DNA of 21,012 bases from NS-12 sp045403215 (GCA_045403215.1 JAXIOW010000169.1:1-21012); one strand, 5' to 3'. Positions 6,553-15,019 are shown, numbered from the stretch's first letter. Notes: generated from the letters alone by a model not told the origin. Numbers and translations are program-made.

Positions 6553-7090
6553 CGCGCTTCTCCTCGTGGGCAGCACCATCGTCTCCGCGGCACCACCGTC
6601 GGAGCCTTCGCCCACCCCGCCCACTGAAATCATCATCACTTCTGAATCCCTCGTCTTCAGAAACCATGAGAATACGGCGCTCTTCGCGGGAAAGGTAGTG
6701 ATGACCAAAGGGGACTTCGTGATGCACGCTGACCAGATGGTCGTCCACTTCGACAGCATGCCCCCTGCGTCCTCCGCCCAGAAAAGCAGGAAAGCAGGCA
6801 CGCCGTCGTCTCCCGCGTCCACCGATCTGCCCACGTTCGGCCATCGAACGGTCAGCGTGATCGACGCGACAGGTAACGTGGTCATGCGACGGGGCGACAA
6901 GCGAGCGAAATCGAAGAAGGCGGTCTATCACCAGCAGGATGACACGCTCGTTTTGACTGGCGACCCAGAGGCCTGGGAAGAAGGGTACCGGGTGACCGGC
7001 ACGAAGATGACCATGTTTCTGAGGGAAGACCGTAGCATCGTCGAGGGGAGTCGGGTCGTCATCAACGATAAGGAACCCAAGCCCCGGTGA
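6530..7090 (+). CDS. lptA: LPS export periplasmic bridge protein LptA (OstA-like)
   Basis: The 186-residue product has a signal peptide at about residues 1-21 (hydrophobic NALLLVGSTIV, then SAAPP) and an OstA/LptA-type repeat fold: ITSESLVFRNHENTALFAGKVVMTKGDFVMHADQ, and later VIDATGNVVMRRGDKRAKSKKAVYHQQDDTL. LptA forms the periplasmic bridge carrying LPS between LptC and LptD. A polar Ser/Pro/Lys-rich stretch at about residues 75-105 breaks the beta repeats and may be a disordered loop. It overlaps lptC by 23 bases, and its TGA overlaps the lptB ATG by one base. Confidence 0.85.
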   Translation: MSAWGFTNALLLVGSTIVSAAPPSEPSPTPPTEIIITSESLVFRNHENTALFAGKVVMTKGDFVMHADQMVVHFDSMPPASSAQKSRKAGTPSSPASTDLPTFGHRTVSVIDATGNVVMRRGDKRAKSKKAVYHQQDDTLVLTGDPEAWEEGYRVTGTKMTMFLREDRSIVEGSRVVINDKEPKPR

Positions 7091-7848
7091 TGGACGTCAT
7101 TGGGACCCCAGGGGACGGGAAGAGTCCCTACGTGTTTGAGGCGCAGGGACTCGAAAAGGCTTACCGCGGGCGGCGCGTCGTCAAAGGCGTGAGCCTGGCG
7201 CTGCAGGCCGGGGAGATCGTCGGGCTCCTCGGCCCCAACGGGGCAGGGAAGACGACGGTCTTCGACATGATGGTGGGCTTGACACTGCCGGACGAAGGGG
7301 CCATCCTCCTGGGCGGTGAGGCGATCACGGACCTGCCCATGTATCAGCGGGCGCGTCGCGGGATCGGCTACTTGCCACAGGAGTCGTCGGTGTTCCGCCG
7401 CATGACCGTGGAGCAGAACCTGGTGGCGATTCTCGAATTGCTGGACTTGAGCAAAGACGAGCGTCGAGCGCGGCTGGAGACCGCTCTCAAGGACCTGGGG
7501 TTGGACCACATCCGGACGAACAAGGCCTTCACCCTGTCAGGCGGCGAGCGCCGGCGCGTGGAGATCGCCCGCGCACTGGTCATGCGACCGCATTTCCTGA
7601 TGCTGGATGAACCGTTCGCCGGGATCGATCCCATCGCGGTCGGCGACATCCAAAGCATCGTCCGCCGGCTCAAAGAGTGCGGGATCGGCGTGTTGATCAC
7701 CGACCACAATGTCCAGCAGACGTTGTCCATTACAGACCGTGCGTACATCATCACCGATGGCGAGATCCTAGAGGAAGGGTCTCCCGCGTATCTCGTGAAC
7801 AGCCCGCGCGCGCGGGAAGTGTACCTGGGAGAAGGATTTCGCCTGTAG
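7090..7848 (+). CDS. lptB: LPS export ABC transporter ATP-binding protein LptB
   Basis: The 252-residue cytoplasmic ATPase drives LPS extraction with LptF/LptG (not in this window). All nucleotide-binding motifs are intact: Walker A GPNGAGKT (48-55), Q-loop Q97 in YLPQESSVFRRM, signature LSGGE (149-153), Walker B LMLDEP (170-175) and switch histidine H206 in ITDHNV. The PQESSVFR(R/K) motif and the ending SPxAREVYLG(E/P)GF are LptB hallmarks. ATG 7090 is preferred over GTG 7087; it overlaps the lptA stop as TGATG, implying coupling. It is followed after 15 bases by rpoN, the usual neighbour of lptB. Confidence 0.95.
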   Translation: MDVIGTPGDGKSPYVFEAQGLEKAYRGRRVVKGVSLALQAGEIVGLLGPNGAGKTTVFDMMVGLTLPDEGAILLGGEAITDLPMYQRARRGIGYLPQESSVFRRMTVEQNLVAILELLDLSKDERRARLETALKDLGLDHIRTNKAFTLSGGERRRVEIARALVMRPHFLMLDEPFAGIDPIAVGDIQSIVRRLKECGIGVLITDHNVQQTLSITDRAYIITDGEILEEGSPAYLVNSPRAREVYLGEGFRL

Positions 7849-7863
7849 TCGAGGAACGGATTT

Positions 7864-9330
7864 ATGCAGCCGAGACTTGACCTCCGCCTGTCGCAACGGC
7901 TGATCATGACGCCGCAATTGCAGCAGGCCATAAAGCTGCTGCAGCTGTCCCGCCTTGAATTGCAGGAAGCCCTCACGCAACAACTCGAAGAAAATCCCCT
8001 CCTCGAAGAAGGCAGCCAGGAGCTCGACGACCAGGAATCTGAGGTGAGTACTTCTGATGATGGTCTGGGCACGGGTACGGCCAAGCCGGACGAGGACACT
8101 GCAGGAGGAGCCGGCGGAGATGAGACCAGCCGGGAGGAGTTGACGGGAGCGTGGGACGAGTATTTCGATGACGATCGGCGGTGGGGCGACGTCGAAGCGC
8201 CGTCCCGCGGGCGTGACGAACTGCCCTCCCTCGAACAAACCATGACCAAAACTGCCTCTCTGGAGGATCACCTCGTGTGGCAATTGGCCCTTGCCCCGCT
8301 CGACAGGGCCGAGCAGGACATCGGGCGGAGCATCATCGGCAATCTTGATGAGGATGGCTATCTGCGCACGCCACTGGAAGAACTGGCCTCGGCATCTGGG
8401 GTCTCTCTTGCGCAGGCCACGCATGTACTCAAAGTCATCCAGGGCTTTGATCCCGTCGGCGTGGCGGCGCGTGATCTGCCGGAGTGCCTGCTGGCGCAGA
8501 TCGAGCACTTGGGGCTTGGCGGCTCTCTCGTCGAGGCCATTATCCGTCATCATCTGTCGGAATTGGAGCACAAGCGATACCCGGCGATCGCCAAGGCCCT
8601 CGGCGTCCCTGTGGACGCAGTCCTGCACGCCATCAAGATCATCGAGGGACTCGAGCCCAAGCCTGGACGCCCGTTCTTCTCTTCAGACAACCATCCGATC
8701 ATCCCGGATGTATCCGTCTTCAAGTCCGACGGGCAGTGGGTGGTGAGGCTCAACGACGACGGCATGCCACGGTTCCGGATCAACTCCTATTACCGCAGGT
8801 TTTTGACTGGCAAGCGCGATCCTGCGGACGCCACGAGAGCATTCCTGGACGAGAAGCTGCGATCCGCCCAGTGGCTGATTCGGAGCATTGACCAGCGGAA
8901 CAAAACGATCGTGCGGGTCGTCGAGAGCATCGTCAAGGCCCAGGAGCCGTTCTTCGAGCACGGTATCCAGTACCTCAAGCCGATGGTGCTGCGCGACGTC
9001 GCGGAAGACGTCTCCATGCACGAGTCGACCATCAGCCGCGTCACCTCCAACAAATACCTCCATTGCTCACAGGGGATTTACGAGCTCAAGTTTTTCTTCA
9101 ACACCAGCATCCCGCGGTCCCAGGAAGGGCTGACCGAATTGTCCTCCGTCGCCGTACGTGAGATGATTCGCAAGATGGTGGAAGAGGAAGACCCCAACCG
9201 TCCCTTGAAGGATCAAGAGATCGTCGCGCGGCTGAAAGCCCAAAACGTGGTCCTGGCCAGGCGCACCGTTGCCAAGTACCGGATGGAACTCAACATCCCG
9301 TCCGCCAGCCGACGTAAGCGCGTCTCCTAG
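7864..9330 (+). CDS. rpoN: RNA polymerase sigma-54 factor RpoN
   Basis: The 488-residue product has the full sigma-54 layout. The glutamine/leucine-rich activator-responsive Region I covers about 1-50 (LSQRLIMTPQLQQAIKLLQL). An acidic Region II linker covers about 50-120. The core-binding domain follows (LDEDGYL, GFDPVGVAARDLPECLL). A helix-turn-helix lies at about 377-397 (LRDVAEDVSMHESTISRVTS), and the RpoN box ARRTVAKYR at 465-473. It directs polymerase to -24/-12 promoters that need enhancer-binding ATPases. In many bacteria it controls nitrogen and pilus genes. GAGGA at 7850-7854 serves as ribosome-binding site. Confidence 0.97.
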   Translation: MQPRLDLRLSQRLIMTPQLQQAIKLLQLSRLELQEALTQQLEENPLLEEGSQELDDQESEVSTSDDGLGTGTAKPDEDTAGGAGGDETSREELTGAWDEYFDDDRRWGDVEAPSRGRDELPSLEQTMTKTASLEDHLVWQLALAPLDRAEQDIGRSIIGNLDEDGYLRTPLEELASASGVSLAQATHVLKVIQGFDPVGVAARDLPECLLAQIEHLGLGGSLVEAIIRHHLSELEHKRYPAIAKALGVPVDAVLHAIKIIEGLEPKPGRPFFSSDNHPIIPDVSVFKSDGQWVVRLNDDGMPRFRINSYYRRFLTGKRDPADATRAFLDEKLRSAQWLIRSIDQRNKTIVRVVESIVKAQEPFFEHGIQYLKPMVLRDVAEDVSMHESTISRVTSNKYLHCSQGIYELKFFFNTSIPRSQEGLTELSSVAVREMIRKMVEEEDPNRPLKDQEIVARLKAQNVVLARRTVAKYRMELNIPSASRRKRVS

Positions 9331-9501
9331 GACAACGCTGGCCAGCTTTACCTGCGTTTCGTTCCCCTGCCACCCACAAGCTCTGCTAGCACTCCCATCC
9401 CACACCGCTAGGGGTAGGAGGGCCAGTTCCTTACGTGCGTCGCGTGGTACTCCAGAAGCGGATGCCGAGTGGCAGTCCACAAATCTCCTCTTAAAAAATT
9501 C
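9331..9501 (+). other. Non-coding stretch between rpoN and the MerR-like gene
   Basis: I see no gene, no clear terminator and no RNA in these 171 bases. CTGGCC near 9340 and GGCCAG near 9420 are complementary but about 80 bases apart. Composition turns AT-rich from about 9490, leading into the promoter at 9502-9529. Confidence 0.5.
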
Positions 9502-9529
9502 TTGACATCAAAATTATACTAACTATACT
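9502..9529 (+). promoter_or_regulatory. Consensus-like sigma-70 promoter for the MerR-like gene and pil operon
   Basis: A perfect TTGACA (9502-9507) is followed after 16 bases by TATACT (9524-9529). A second TATACT (9515-9520) lies in the spacer, giving a direct repeat TATACT-AAC-TATACT. The spacer is AT-rich, unlike the rest of the window. The start site should lie near 9536, only a few bases before the possible start codons of the downstream gene. Confidence 0.8.
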
Positions 9530-9532
9530 TAC

Positions 9533-9546
9533 GACACTTATGTGTC
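9533..9546 (+). promoter_or_regulatory. Palindrome overlapping the predicted transcription start
   Basis: GACAC-TTAT-GTGTC is a perfect 5-bp dyad with a 4-base centre, covering the expected start site of the promoter at 9502-9529. It could be an operator or a 5'-end hairpin. It is short, so chance cannot be excluded. Confidence 0.35.
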
Positions 9547-9817
9547 CAATCTATTTTACGAGCCGCGTGTGATGAAGGCCGTTGAGGCGAAGAGGAAAGC
9601 GCACAGCGTACGGCCTGCCGGTCGCAAACCTGTCTCACGGCGGTTCTCCACCTTTGAAGTGTGTCACCTGTTTGATATCTCGAAGGCGACACTGTATCGC
9701 TGGGAGCGCGAAGGCCTGATTTCAACGCCCCCGCGCGATTGGCGGAATTGGCGACTGTACACGACGACGAATCTCGAAGAGATTAAGCGCATCATTCGTC
9801 GGCGCGCATCAAACTAG
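9542..9817 (+). CDS. Small MerR-like DNA-binding regulator
   Basis: The product is 91 residues from GTG 9542, or 81 from ATG 9572; neither has a clear ribosome-binding site. The core RRFSTFEVCHLFDISKATLY followed by RWEREGLISTPPRDWRNWRLY is a MerR/excisionase-type winged helix: helix-turn-helix, then wing ending in a W-R-x-Y motif. There is almost no effector or dimerisation domain. It most likely binds DNA, perhaps its own promoter or that of the pil genes 27 bases downstream. It has its own strong promoter. The DNA target and signal cannot be told from the sequence. Confidence 0.8.
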   Translation: MSNLFYEPRVMKAVEAKRKAHSVRPAGRKPVSRRFSTFEVCHLFDISKATLYRWEREGLISTPPRDWRNWRLYTTTNLEEIKRIIRRRASN

Positions 9818-9844
9818 ACGCTGGGACGATAGAAAGGGCGACCG

Positions 9845-10912
9845 TTGTTTGGATTTGGTTCAAAAGCGTACCTGCTGGGGTTGGACATCGGATCTGGGTC
9901 CATCAAGATGTTGCAACTCAAGGAGTCCAAGGGAAAGCTGAAGGTGGAGCGGTTCGGCACGAAGCCGCTTCCAGCCGAAATGATCGTCGACGGATCGATC
10001 ATGGACGGCCTGGGAGTCGTGACGGCCATCAAGGAACTCGCCGCCGAGCAGAAACTCAAGAACAAGAACGTCGCCTTGTCGATCTCCGGGACGTCCGTGA
10101 TCGTGAAGAAAATCACTCTCCCACCGATGCCAGCAGCGGAGTTGGACAAGCAAATCAAGTTCGAAGCGGAGCAATACATCCCCTTCGATATCAATGACGT
10201 CTATCTGGATTTCCATATCCTCTCGAAGGAAGAGCAATCCTCCGCCGCGCAGGGCGAGATGGAAGTCCTGCTGGTCGCTGCCAAGAAAGATAAGTTGAAC
10301 GATTACGCCAACGCGGTGCGCGAGGCCGGCTTGACGCCCAAGGTGGTTGACGTTGACGCGTTCGCCGTTGAGAACATGTACTGCGTGAATTACGACGTGT
10401 CACCGGCTGAACTGACCGCGATAGTGAACATCGGTGCCAGCGTCATGAATATTAATATCCTGAAGGGCGGGGTCTCCGCGTTCACCCGTGACATCACGAT
10501 CGGCGGCAACCGGTACTCGGAGCGGATCCAACAGGATCTGGGGTTGAGTCTGGAAGATGCTGAGGCGGCGAAGAAAGGCCAGTTGCCGGATGTCAACGCC
10601 AACGCGCTGCACCAGGCGGTCGCCGCAGTCGATGAGGAGATATCGACGGAGATCGGTCGTTCCTTCGATTATTTCCGGACGACTTCCCCGGACGAAGACA
10701 TCGCGCGCATCATCCTGTGCGGCGGGTGTTCCAAGATCAAGAGTCTGCCGGTCAAGATTTCAGAACAATTAGGAATCGAAACGTCTGTGGCCAATCCGTT
10801 CAAGAAACTGGATACGACAGCCTTAAAGAAGAGTCCCGAAGTCATCGCGCGGGGCGCGCCGGAGGCAGCCGTCGTCGTCGGCCTCGCCTTGCGGCGGGAG
10901 GGTGACCGATGA
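9845..10912 (+). CDS. pilM: Type IV pilus assembly ATPase-fold protein PilM
   Basis: The 355-residue cytoplasmic protein has an actin/FtsA-like fold. It shows phosphate-1 LGLDIGSGSIK (11-21), the PilM-typical EAEQYIPFDIND, phosphate-2 IVNIGASVMNINIL and the adenosine motif IILCGGCSKIKSL. PilM binds the N-terminal peptide of PilN and links the inner-membrane alignment complex to the cytoplasmic motor. The start is TTG 9845 with AAAGGG (9833-9838) six bases upstream; family members begin MFG(F/L)GSK, which supports this start. The stop overlaps the pilN ATG by 4 bases. Confidence 0.93.
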   Translation: MFGFGSKAYLLGLDIGSGSIKMLQLKESKGKLKVERFGTKPLPAEMIVDGSIMDGLGVVTAIKELAAEQKLKNKNVALSISGTSVIVKKITLPPMPAAELDKQIKFEAEQYIPFDINDVYLDFHILSKEEQSSAAQGEMEVLLVAAKKDKLNDYANAVREAGLTPKVVDVDAFAVENMYCVNYDVSPAELTAIVNIGASVMNINILKGGVSAFTRDITIGGNRYSERIQQDLGLSLEDAEAAKKGQLPDVNANALHQAVAAVDEEISTEIGRSFDYFRTTSPDEDIARIILCGGCSKIKSLPVKISEQLGIETSVANPFKKLDTTALKKSPEVIARGAPEAAVVVGLALRREGDR

Positions 10913-11463
10913 TCAAGATCAATCTCCTCCCGGCCAAGCGAGCTGCCCAAAAGGCAAAGGCTCCTGCCGATACGGCGGTGTTCCAGTTAGTGGTCGGCTT
11001 GGGGGTCGTGCTCATCTTTATCGGGGCTTGCGGGTATCGCTGGCAGATGCTAGTCGATGAGGTCGCGCAGCAGACCCAAATCAAGGAGAGCAAGACGAAG
11101 GAGCTCGAGGCGCTCAAGAAGAAGGTCCAGGAGGTCGAGGAATACGAGAAAAACATGCGGTTGTTGCAGGATAAGAACCGCATCATCGAGCAACTTCGCA
11201 AGGATCAAGGCGGGCCGGTCCGGCTCCTTGACTATATCAGCCAGAGCTTGGACCCGTTGAAGGTCTGGCTAACCAACGTCGAAGGTGACACGCAGGTGTC
11301 ACTCAGCGGCAAGGCGTTGACGAATGACGATATCGTGGAGTTCGTCAGGAACCTACAGAAGAGTGGGTACTTTACCGGAGTAATGCTGGAGGAGAGCCGT
11401 CAAACGGCAGAAGAAAGCCTGATCATCTACTCGTTCAAACTTAAGATGGCGGCAAAGGGCTGA
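10909..11463 (+). CDS. pilN: Type IV pilus inner-membrane protein PilN
   Basis: The 184-residue product begins MIKINLLPAKRA, containing the INLLP motif that binds PilM. One membrane segment follows at about 24-44 (VFQLVVGLGVVLIFIGACGY). A charged coiled coil at about 48-95 comes next, then a ferredoxin-like periplasmic domain (LLDYISQSLDPLKVWLTNVE and onward). It pairs with PilO in the alignment complex between motor and secretin. It overlaps pilM by ATGA and precedes pilO by 3 bases. Confidence 0.92.
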   Translation: MIKINLLPAKRAAQKAKAPADTAVFQLVVGLGVVLIFIGACGYRWQMLVDEVAQQTQIKESKTKELEALKKKVQEVEEYEKNMRLLQDKNRIIEQLRKDQGGPVRLLDYISQSLDPLKVWLTNVEGDTQVSLSGKALTNDDIVEFVRNLQKSGYFTGVMLEESRQTAEESLIIYSFKLKMAAKG

Positions 11464-11466
11464 CGC

Positions 11467-12093
11467 ATGGCGATGAAAGCTCCAGATCTCGCGGCCTTCA
11501 AGGCCGTCCCGATGCAGCAGAAAGTCGCCGTGTTGGTCCTGGTCTTGGTCGGGATCGGCGTCGGGTTCTATTTCTATATCGAAGATCCGCTCCAGACAAA
11601 CATCACCACCTTGAAGACCGAGATTGCCAAACTCGATACGGAAATCAACACCAACAAGGCCAGGATAGCGAAGCTCGAGGAGCTCAAGCAATTGAATGCA
11701 GAATTGCAACGCCAGCTCGCCAAGAACCTGGAGTACCTGCCCCCTGAGGAGGAGGCCGTGACACTGCTCAAGCAACTCTCCGACCTCGGGATACGCATCG
11801 GTCTGGACCTCAAGCTCTGGCGGCCGGGCGCCCGTGTGGAGGATTCATCCAAGCTTTTTGTCCGGCTTCCCGTGGATGTCGAGATGAGCGGCGGATACCA
11901 CACCTTGGCGCTCTTCTTTGACCGGATCGGCAAACTCCCCCGTATCATCAACGTCAACAAAATCAAAATGGGAGGCGGGAAGGAAGAACGGGGCCGTGTG
12001 TCCGTCCAGACGTCGTTCCAGATCACGGCCTTCGCGTCCTCATCAGCGTCCACAGCGCCCGCACCCGGAGGGGCCAAGCCGGTAGGGAAGTGA
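11467..12093 (+). CDS. pilO: Type IV pilus inner-membrane protein PilO
   Basis: The 208-residue product has one membrane segment at about 19-37 (KVAVLVLVLVGIGVGFYFY), a coiled coil at about 43-90 (LKTEIAKLDTEINTNKARIA) and a periplasmic domain with LEYLPPEEEAVTLLKQLSDL and GGYHTLALFFDRIGKLPRIIN, both typical of PilO. The C-terminal ~20 residues are Ala/Ser/Pro-rich. It forms a heterodimer with PilN. AAAGGG (11455-11460) serves as ribosome-binding site. Three bases follow pilN. Confidence 0.93.
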   Translation: MAMKAPDLAAFKAVPMQQKVAVLVLVLVGIGVGFYFYIEDPLQTNITTLKTEIAKLDTEINTNKARIAKLEELKQLNAELQRQLAKNLEYLPPEEEAVTLLKQLSDLGIRIGLDLKLWRPGARVEDSSKLFVRLPVDVEMSGGYHTLALFFDRIGKLPRIINVNKIKMGGGKEERGRVSVQTSFQITAFASSSASTAPAPGGAKPVGK

Positions 12094-12110
12094 GACAGCG
12101 GGAAGACACC

Positions 12111-12923
12111 ATGAGAACGGTTGCCCTATATGTTGTCGGTTTGACGGCCGTCTTGCTGTTGGGCGTAGGAAATGCGCTCGCGGAACCGACTACCAAGCAG
12201 ACACTGGTGGCCATGAGCCTGTTGACCGGGGAAGATCAAGAGCCTCCGGTAACGCCGCCCCCGAAGCCTAAGGCGCCACCTCCAGGCAGTACCGGGCAGG
12301 CTCCGGCACAGCCCGCCACGCCTGCTGTGCCGGCCAAGCCAGGCATGCCTGCTCCTGCAGCCGGCACACCTGCACCGCCCCCCGCAGCACCTGCTGCTCC
12401 ACAAGCTGGCGCGAAGCCTCCCGCTGCTGCGCCTCCGCCTGCGGCGACCCCACCGGCTGCCCCTGCTGCAGCCGCGGGACCCAAGGAACCGCCAAAACCG
12501 GCTCCGGCGGCGCCTCCGCCAGCGCTGACAACGACGCCTGGAGCGTCCGTCCCCTCGGCAGCCCTCATTGAAGGCTATTCCTATGATCCGAAAAGCCGGC
12601 GCGATCCGTTCCAGTCGCTCACGAAAATAATCAAAAGTGCCTCCTTGCAGTCACAGATGCCTCCTCTGCAACGTGCCCAGATCAGCGACATGAAACTCCT
12701 TGGCATCATGTGGGGTGGGTACGGCTACTACGGACTGATCCAGACCCCAGACGGCAAGGGATACACGGTGAAAGAAGGCGTGTTGCTGGGCACCAACAAC
12801 GGGGTCATCAAAACGATTACCGATAAAGCGATCATCGTGTCGGAACCCACCATCGATATCGCAGGAAGAAAAAGCACGAAGGAGGTCGAAATCCTTCTCC
12901 GTCCCAGAGAGGTGACCGAATGA
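12111..12923 (+). CDS. pilP: Type IV pilus protein PilP with long Pro/Ala-rich linker
   Basis: ATG 12111 is chosen because it begins a clean Sec signal peptide (hydrophobic VALYVVGLTAVLLLGVG, then NALA|EP at residue 24/25). GTG 12090, overlapping the pilO stop, would add seven polar residues. The 270-residue product has an exceptionally Pro/Ala-rich linker at about 45-150. A conserved domain follows at about 155-270 (SYDPKSRRDPFQSL, MKLLGIMWGGYGYYGLIQTPDGKGYTVKEG), which is the PilP homology domain that docks on PilQ. No lipobox cysteine is visible, unlike several proteobacterial PilP proteins. The stop overlaps the pilQ ATG. Confidence 0.9.
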   Translation: MRTVALYVVGLTAVLLLGVGNALAEPTTKQTLVAMSLLTGEDQEPPVTPPPKPKAPPPGSTGQAPAQPATPAVPAKPGMPAPAAGTPAPPPAAPAAPQAGAKPPAAAPPPAATPPAAPAAAAGPKEPPKPAPAAPPPALTTTPGASVPSAALIEGYSYDPKSRRDPFQSLTKIIKSASLQSQMPPLQRAQISDMKLLGIMWGGYGYYGLIQTPDGKGYTVKEGVLLGTNNGVIKTITDKAIIVSEPTIDIAGRKSTKEVEILLRPREVTE

Positions 12924-15001
12924 AAACTCAATTGACCAGCCTGGGGGTCCTCGCGGCAGGAGTTGTGATTCTAGGAGCCCTGCAGGCCTGCGCCCCGACC
13001 GAGCCGATGCTGGAGCCGACCGTCGGGGAGACTACGCCCACGCGCAGTGCAGAAGCGCCGGTGCGAGAGATGGCACCACCTCCTGCTGACGTGTCGAAGT
13101 CGGCGCCCGAATCTCCGGCAGTGCAGCCCGCCGTCGAGGCCGTCCCGTCTTCTCTCATCGCCGCTGGGACAAGCAGCGGCCAACCGCTGCCGCCCGCAAC
13201 ATCCATGACGGACCTCACCGTGCAGCGTACCAAGGACCGCGTGGTAGTGCTCATTACCGGAGACGGTGACCTGACATACAACGTCACGAAGCTGAGCGGG
13301 AATCGGCTCGTGATTGACTTCATGAATGTCGTCAACGGCACCAAACGTAAGGCCGTCCCGGTGGGACACCAATTCATACGGCAGATCCGGATTGGCATAC
13401 ACCAGTTCCCGCAGGCTAAAGTACGGCTGGTGCTCGATCTGGGACGGACAGTTCCCTATACCGTCGAGAAGACCGGTGCGCAGCTTCGGGTCACGCTGTC
13501 GGAACAGGCCCTGGCGATGCCGGCTCCTCAAGGAACGCAAATAACGACTCGTTCCGCTTCTGCACCGGCCGAAGTGGGTGCGGGAGGGGTGTCTGCGGGG
13601 CCCCCTCCCGCGACGAACGTCGCGAGCGTGAGCCCGCGGCGCAGCGTGCCGATGCCGGTGCCGGATCGACTCAAATTCCTCGGTCCCATGACGCTGCTGG
13701 CGCAACTGAGATCGGGTCAACAGTCAGAGACGGCCATGCTGGGCGGCACCGAGCGATTCGCTGGGAAGCGCATTTCCTTGGACTTCCAGGACGCAGAGAT
13801 CAGCAGCGTGCTCCGCCTGATCGCCGACGTCAGCGGCCTCAACATGGTCGTCGGGGAAGCGGTCAAGGCGAAGGTGACGCTGAAACTGTTGAACGTGCCA
13901 TGGGATCAGGCGCTCGACCTGATTCTCAAGCTGAACAACCTGGGGCAGATTCGCGAAGGGAACATCCTGTGGATCGACACCCTGGCCAACATCACCAAGC
14001 TCCGGGATGACGCCGTCAAGGCAAAAGAAGCGACGCTTAAAGCCGAAGAGCTCGTGACGCGCATCATCTACCTCAATTACAGCGACGCGGGCAAGTCCAT
14101 CGATGTCGCGAAAAGCAATCTCAGCCCCAGAGGGGAGATCAAGGTCGATGCCCGGACCAACTCGCTCGTCGTCCGGGACATCCCGGATAATCTCAGCAGG
14201 GTCGAGAAGGTCATCCGTGATCTCGACCAGCGGACGCCGCAGGTCCAGATCGAGGCGCGGATCGTCCAAGCCAGTAAATCCTTTGCGCGCGGGCTCGGGA
14301 TCCAGTGGGGACTCAGTTCTATAGACGCACGTCCGGGGGCAACTGGTACGACAGCACCGATCACCGTCAACGTTGGCGCATCCGGCGCCACCTTTGGTAC
14401 GCAAACGAACAACTTCCTGGTGAACCTCCCGGCCGCAAACACAGGCTTAAGTAGCCTTCCCACCGTCGGTCTCCTCATCGGTAGGTTCTTGGGGACTTCC
14501 GCAACACTCGATCTGCGGCTGTCAGCTGGGGAAGCCCTGGGCCAGACCAAACTCGTCTCCGCACCCAAGATCATCACACTGGACAACAAGCCGGCCAAGA
14601 TTGAACAGGGCAGCCAGGTTCCCTTCCAAACCACCTCGCTGCAGGGGACGCAGACCACGTTTGTGGATGCAACGCTGACCCTGAACGTGACGCCGCATGT
14701 GATTCCCCATGCCAATACGGTCCGTCTCGAGATCAAGGCGACGAAGAATTCTATCGGGCCTTCCGTCTCCACTGCGGGGCCGACTATTGACAAGAAAGAG
14801 GCGACGACCGAGATTCTCCTCCTGGACGGCGAGACGACGGTGCTGGGCGGAATCTTCGAAGAAACTCGCAGCGACTCGATGCAAGGCGTCCCGTGGTTCA
14901 ACCGCATCCCTTTCCTCGGCTGGCTGTTCAAAAACGAGTCAGTAACCGTCGCCACGACGGAGTTGCTGGTCTTCGTTACCCCGACGATCATCAAGGAGTA
15001 G
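12920..15001 (+). CDS. pilQ: Type IV pilus secretin PilQ
   Basis: The 693-residue product forms the outer-membrane pore for the pilus. Residues 1-24 look like an export signal ending LQAC, a possible though non-ideal lipobox. A Pro-rich stretch follows. One AMIN peptidoglycan-binding domain lies at about 97-195, and a second linker at about 200-250. A secretin/TonB short N domain (STN) lies at about 285-355 (ISLDFQDAEISSVLRLIADV), and an N1 domain at about 378-440 (IIYLNYSDAGKSIDVAK). The secretin core spans about 441-693 with LVSAPKIITLDNKPAKIEQGSQVPF, VTPHVIP and the closing VPWFNRIPFLGWLFKNE. ATGA overlap with pilP. Confidence 0.96.
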   Translation: MKTQLTSLGVLAAGVVILGALQACAPTEPMLEPTVGETTPTRSAEAPVREMAPPPADVSKSAPESPAVQPAVEAVPSSLIAAGTSSGQPLPPATSMTDLTVQRTKDRVVVLITGDGDLTYNVTKLSGNRLVIDFMNVVNGTKRKAVPVGHQFIRQIRIGIHQFPQAKVRLVLDLGRTVPYTVEKTGAQLRVTLSEQALAMPAPQGTQITTRSASAPAEVGAGGVSAGPPPATNVASVSPRRSVPMPVPDRLKFLGPMTLLAQLRSGQQSETAMLGGTERFAGKRISLDFQDAEISSVLRLIADVSGLNMVVGEAVKAKVTLKLLNVPWDQALDLILKLNNLGQIREGNILWIDTLANITKLRDDAVKAKEATLKAEELVTRIIYLNYSDAGKSIDVAKSNLSPRGEIKVDARTNSLVVRDIPDNLSRVEKVIRDLDQRTPQVQIEARIVQASKSFARGLGIQWGLSSIDARPGATGTTAPITVNVGASGATFGTQTNNFLVNLPAANTGLSSLPTVGLLIGRFLGTSATLDLRLSAGEALGQTKLVSAPKIITLDNKPAKIEQGSQVPFQTTSLQGTQTTFVDATLTLNVTPHVIPHANTVRLEIKATKNSIGPSVSTAGPTIDKKEATTEILLLDGETTVLGGIFEETRSDSMQGVPWFNRIPFLGWLFKNESVTVATTELLVFVTPTIIKE

Positions 15002-15019
15002 CGCAAGGACGATTCCCTC

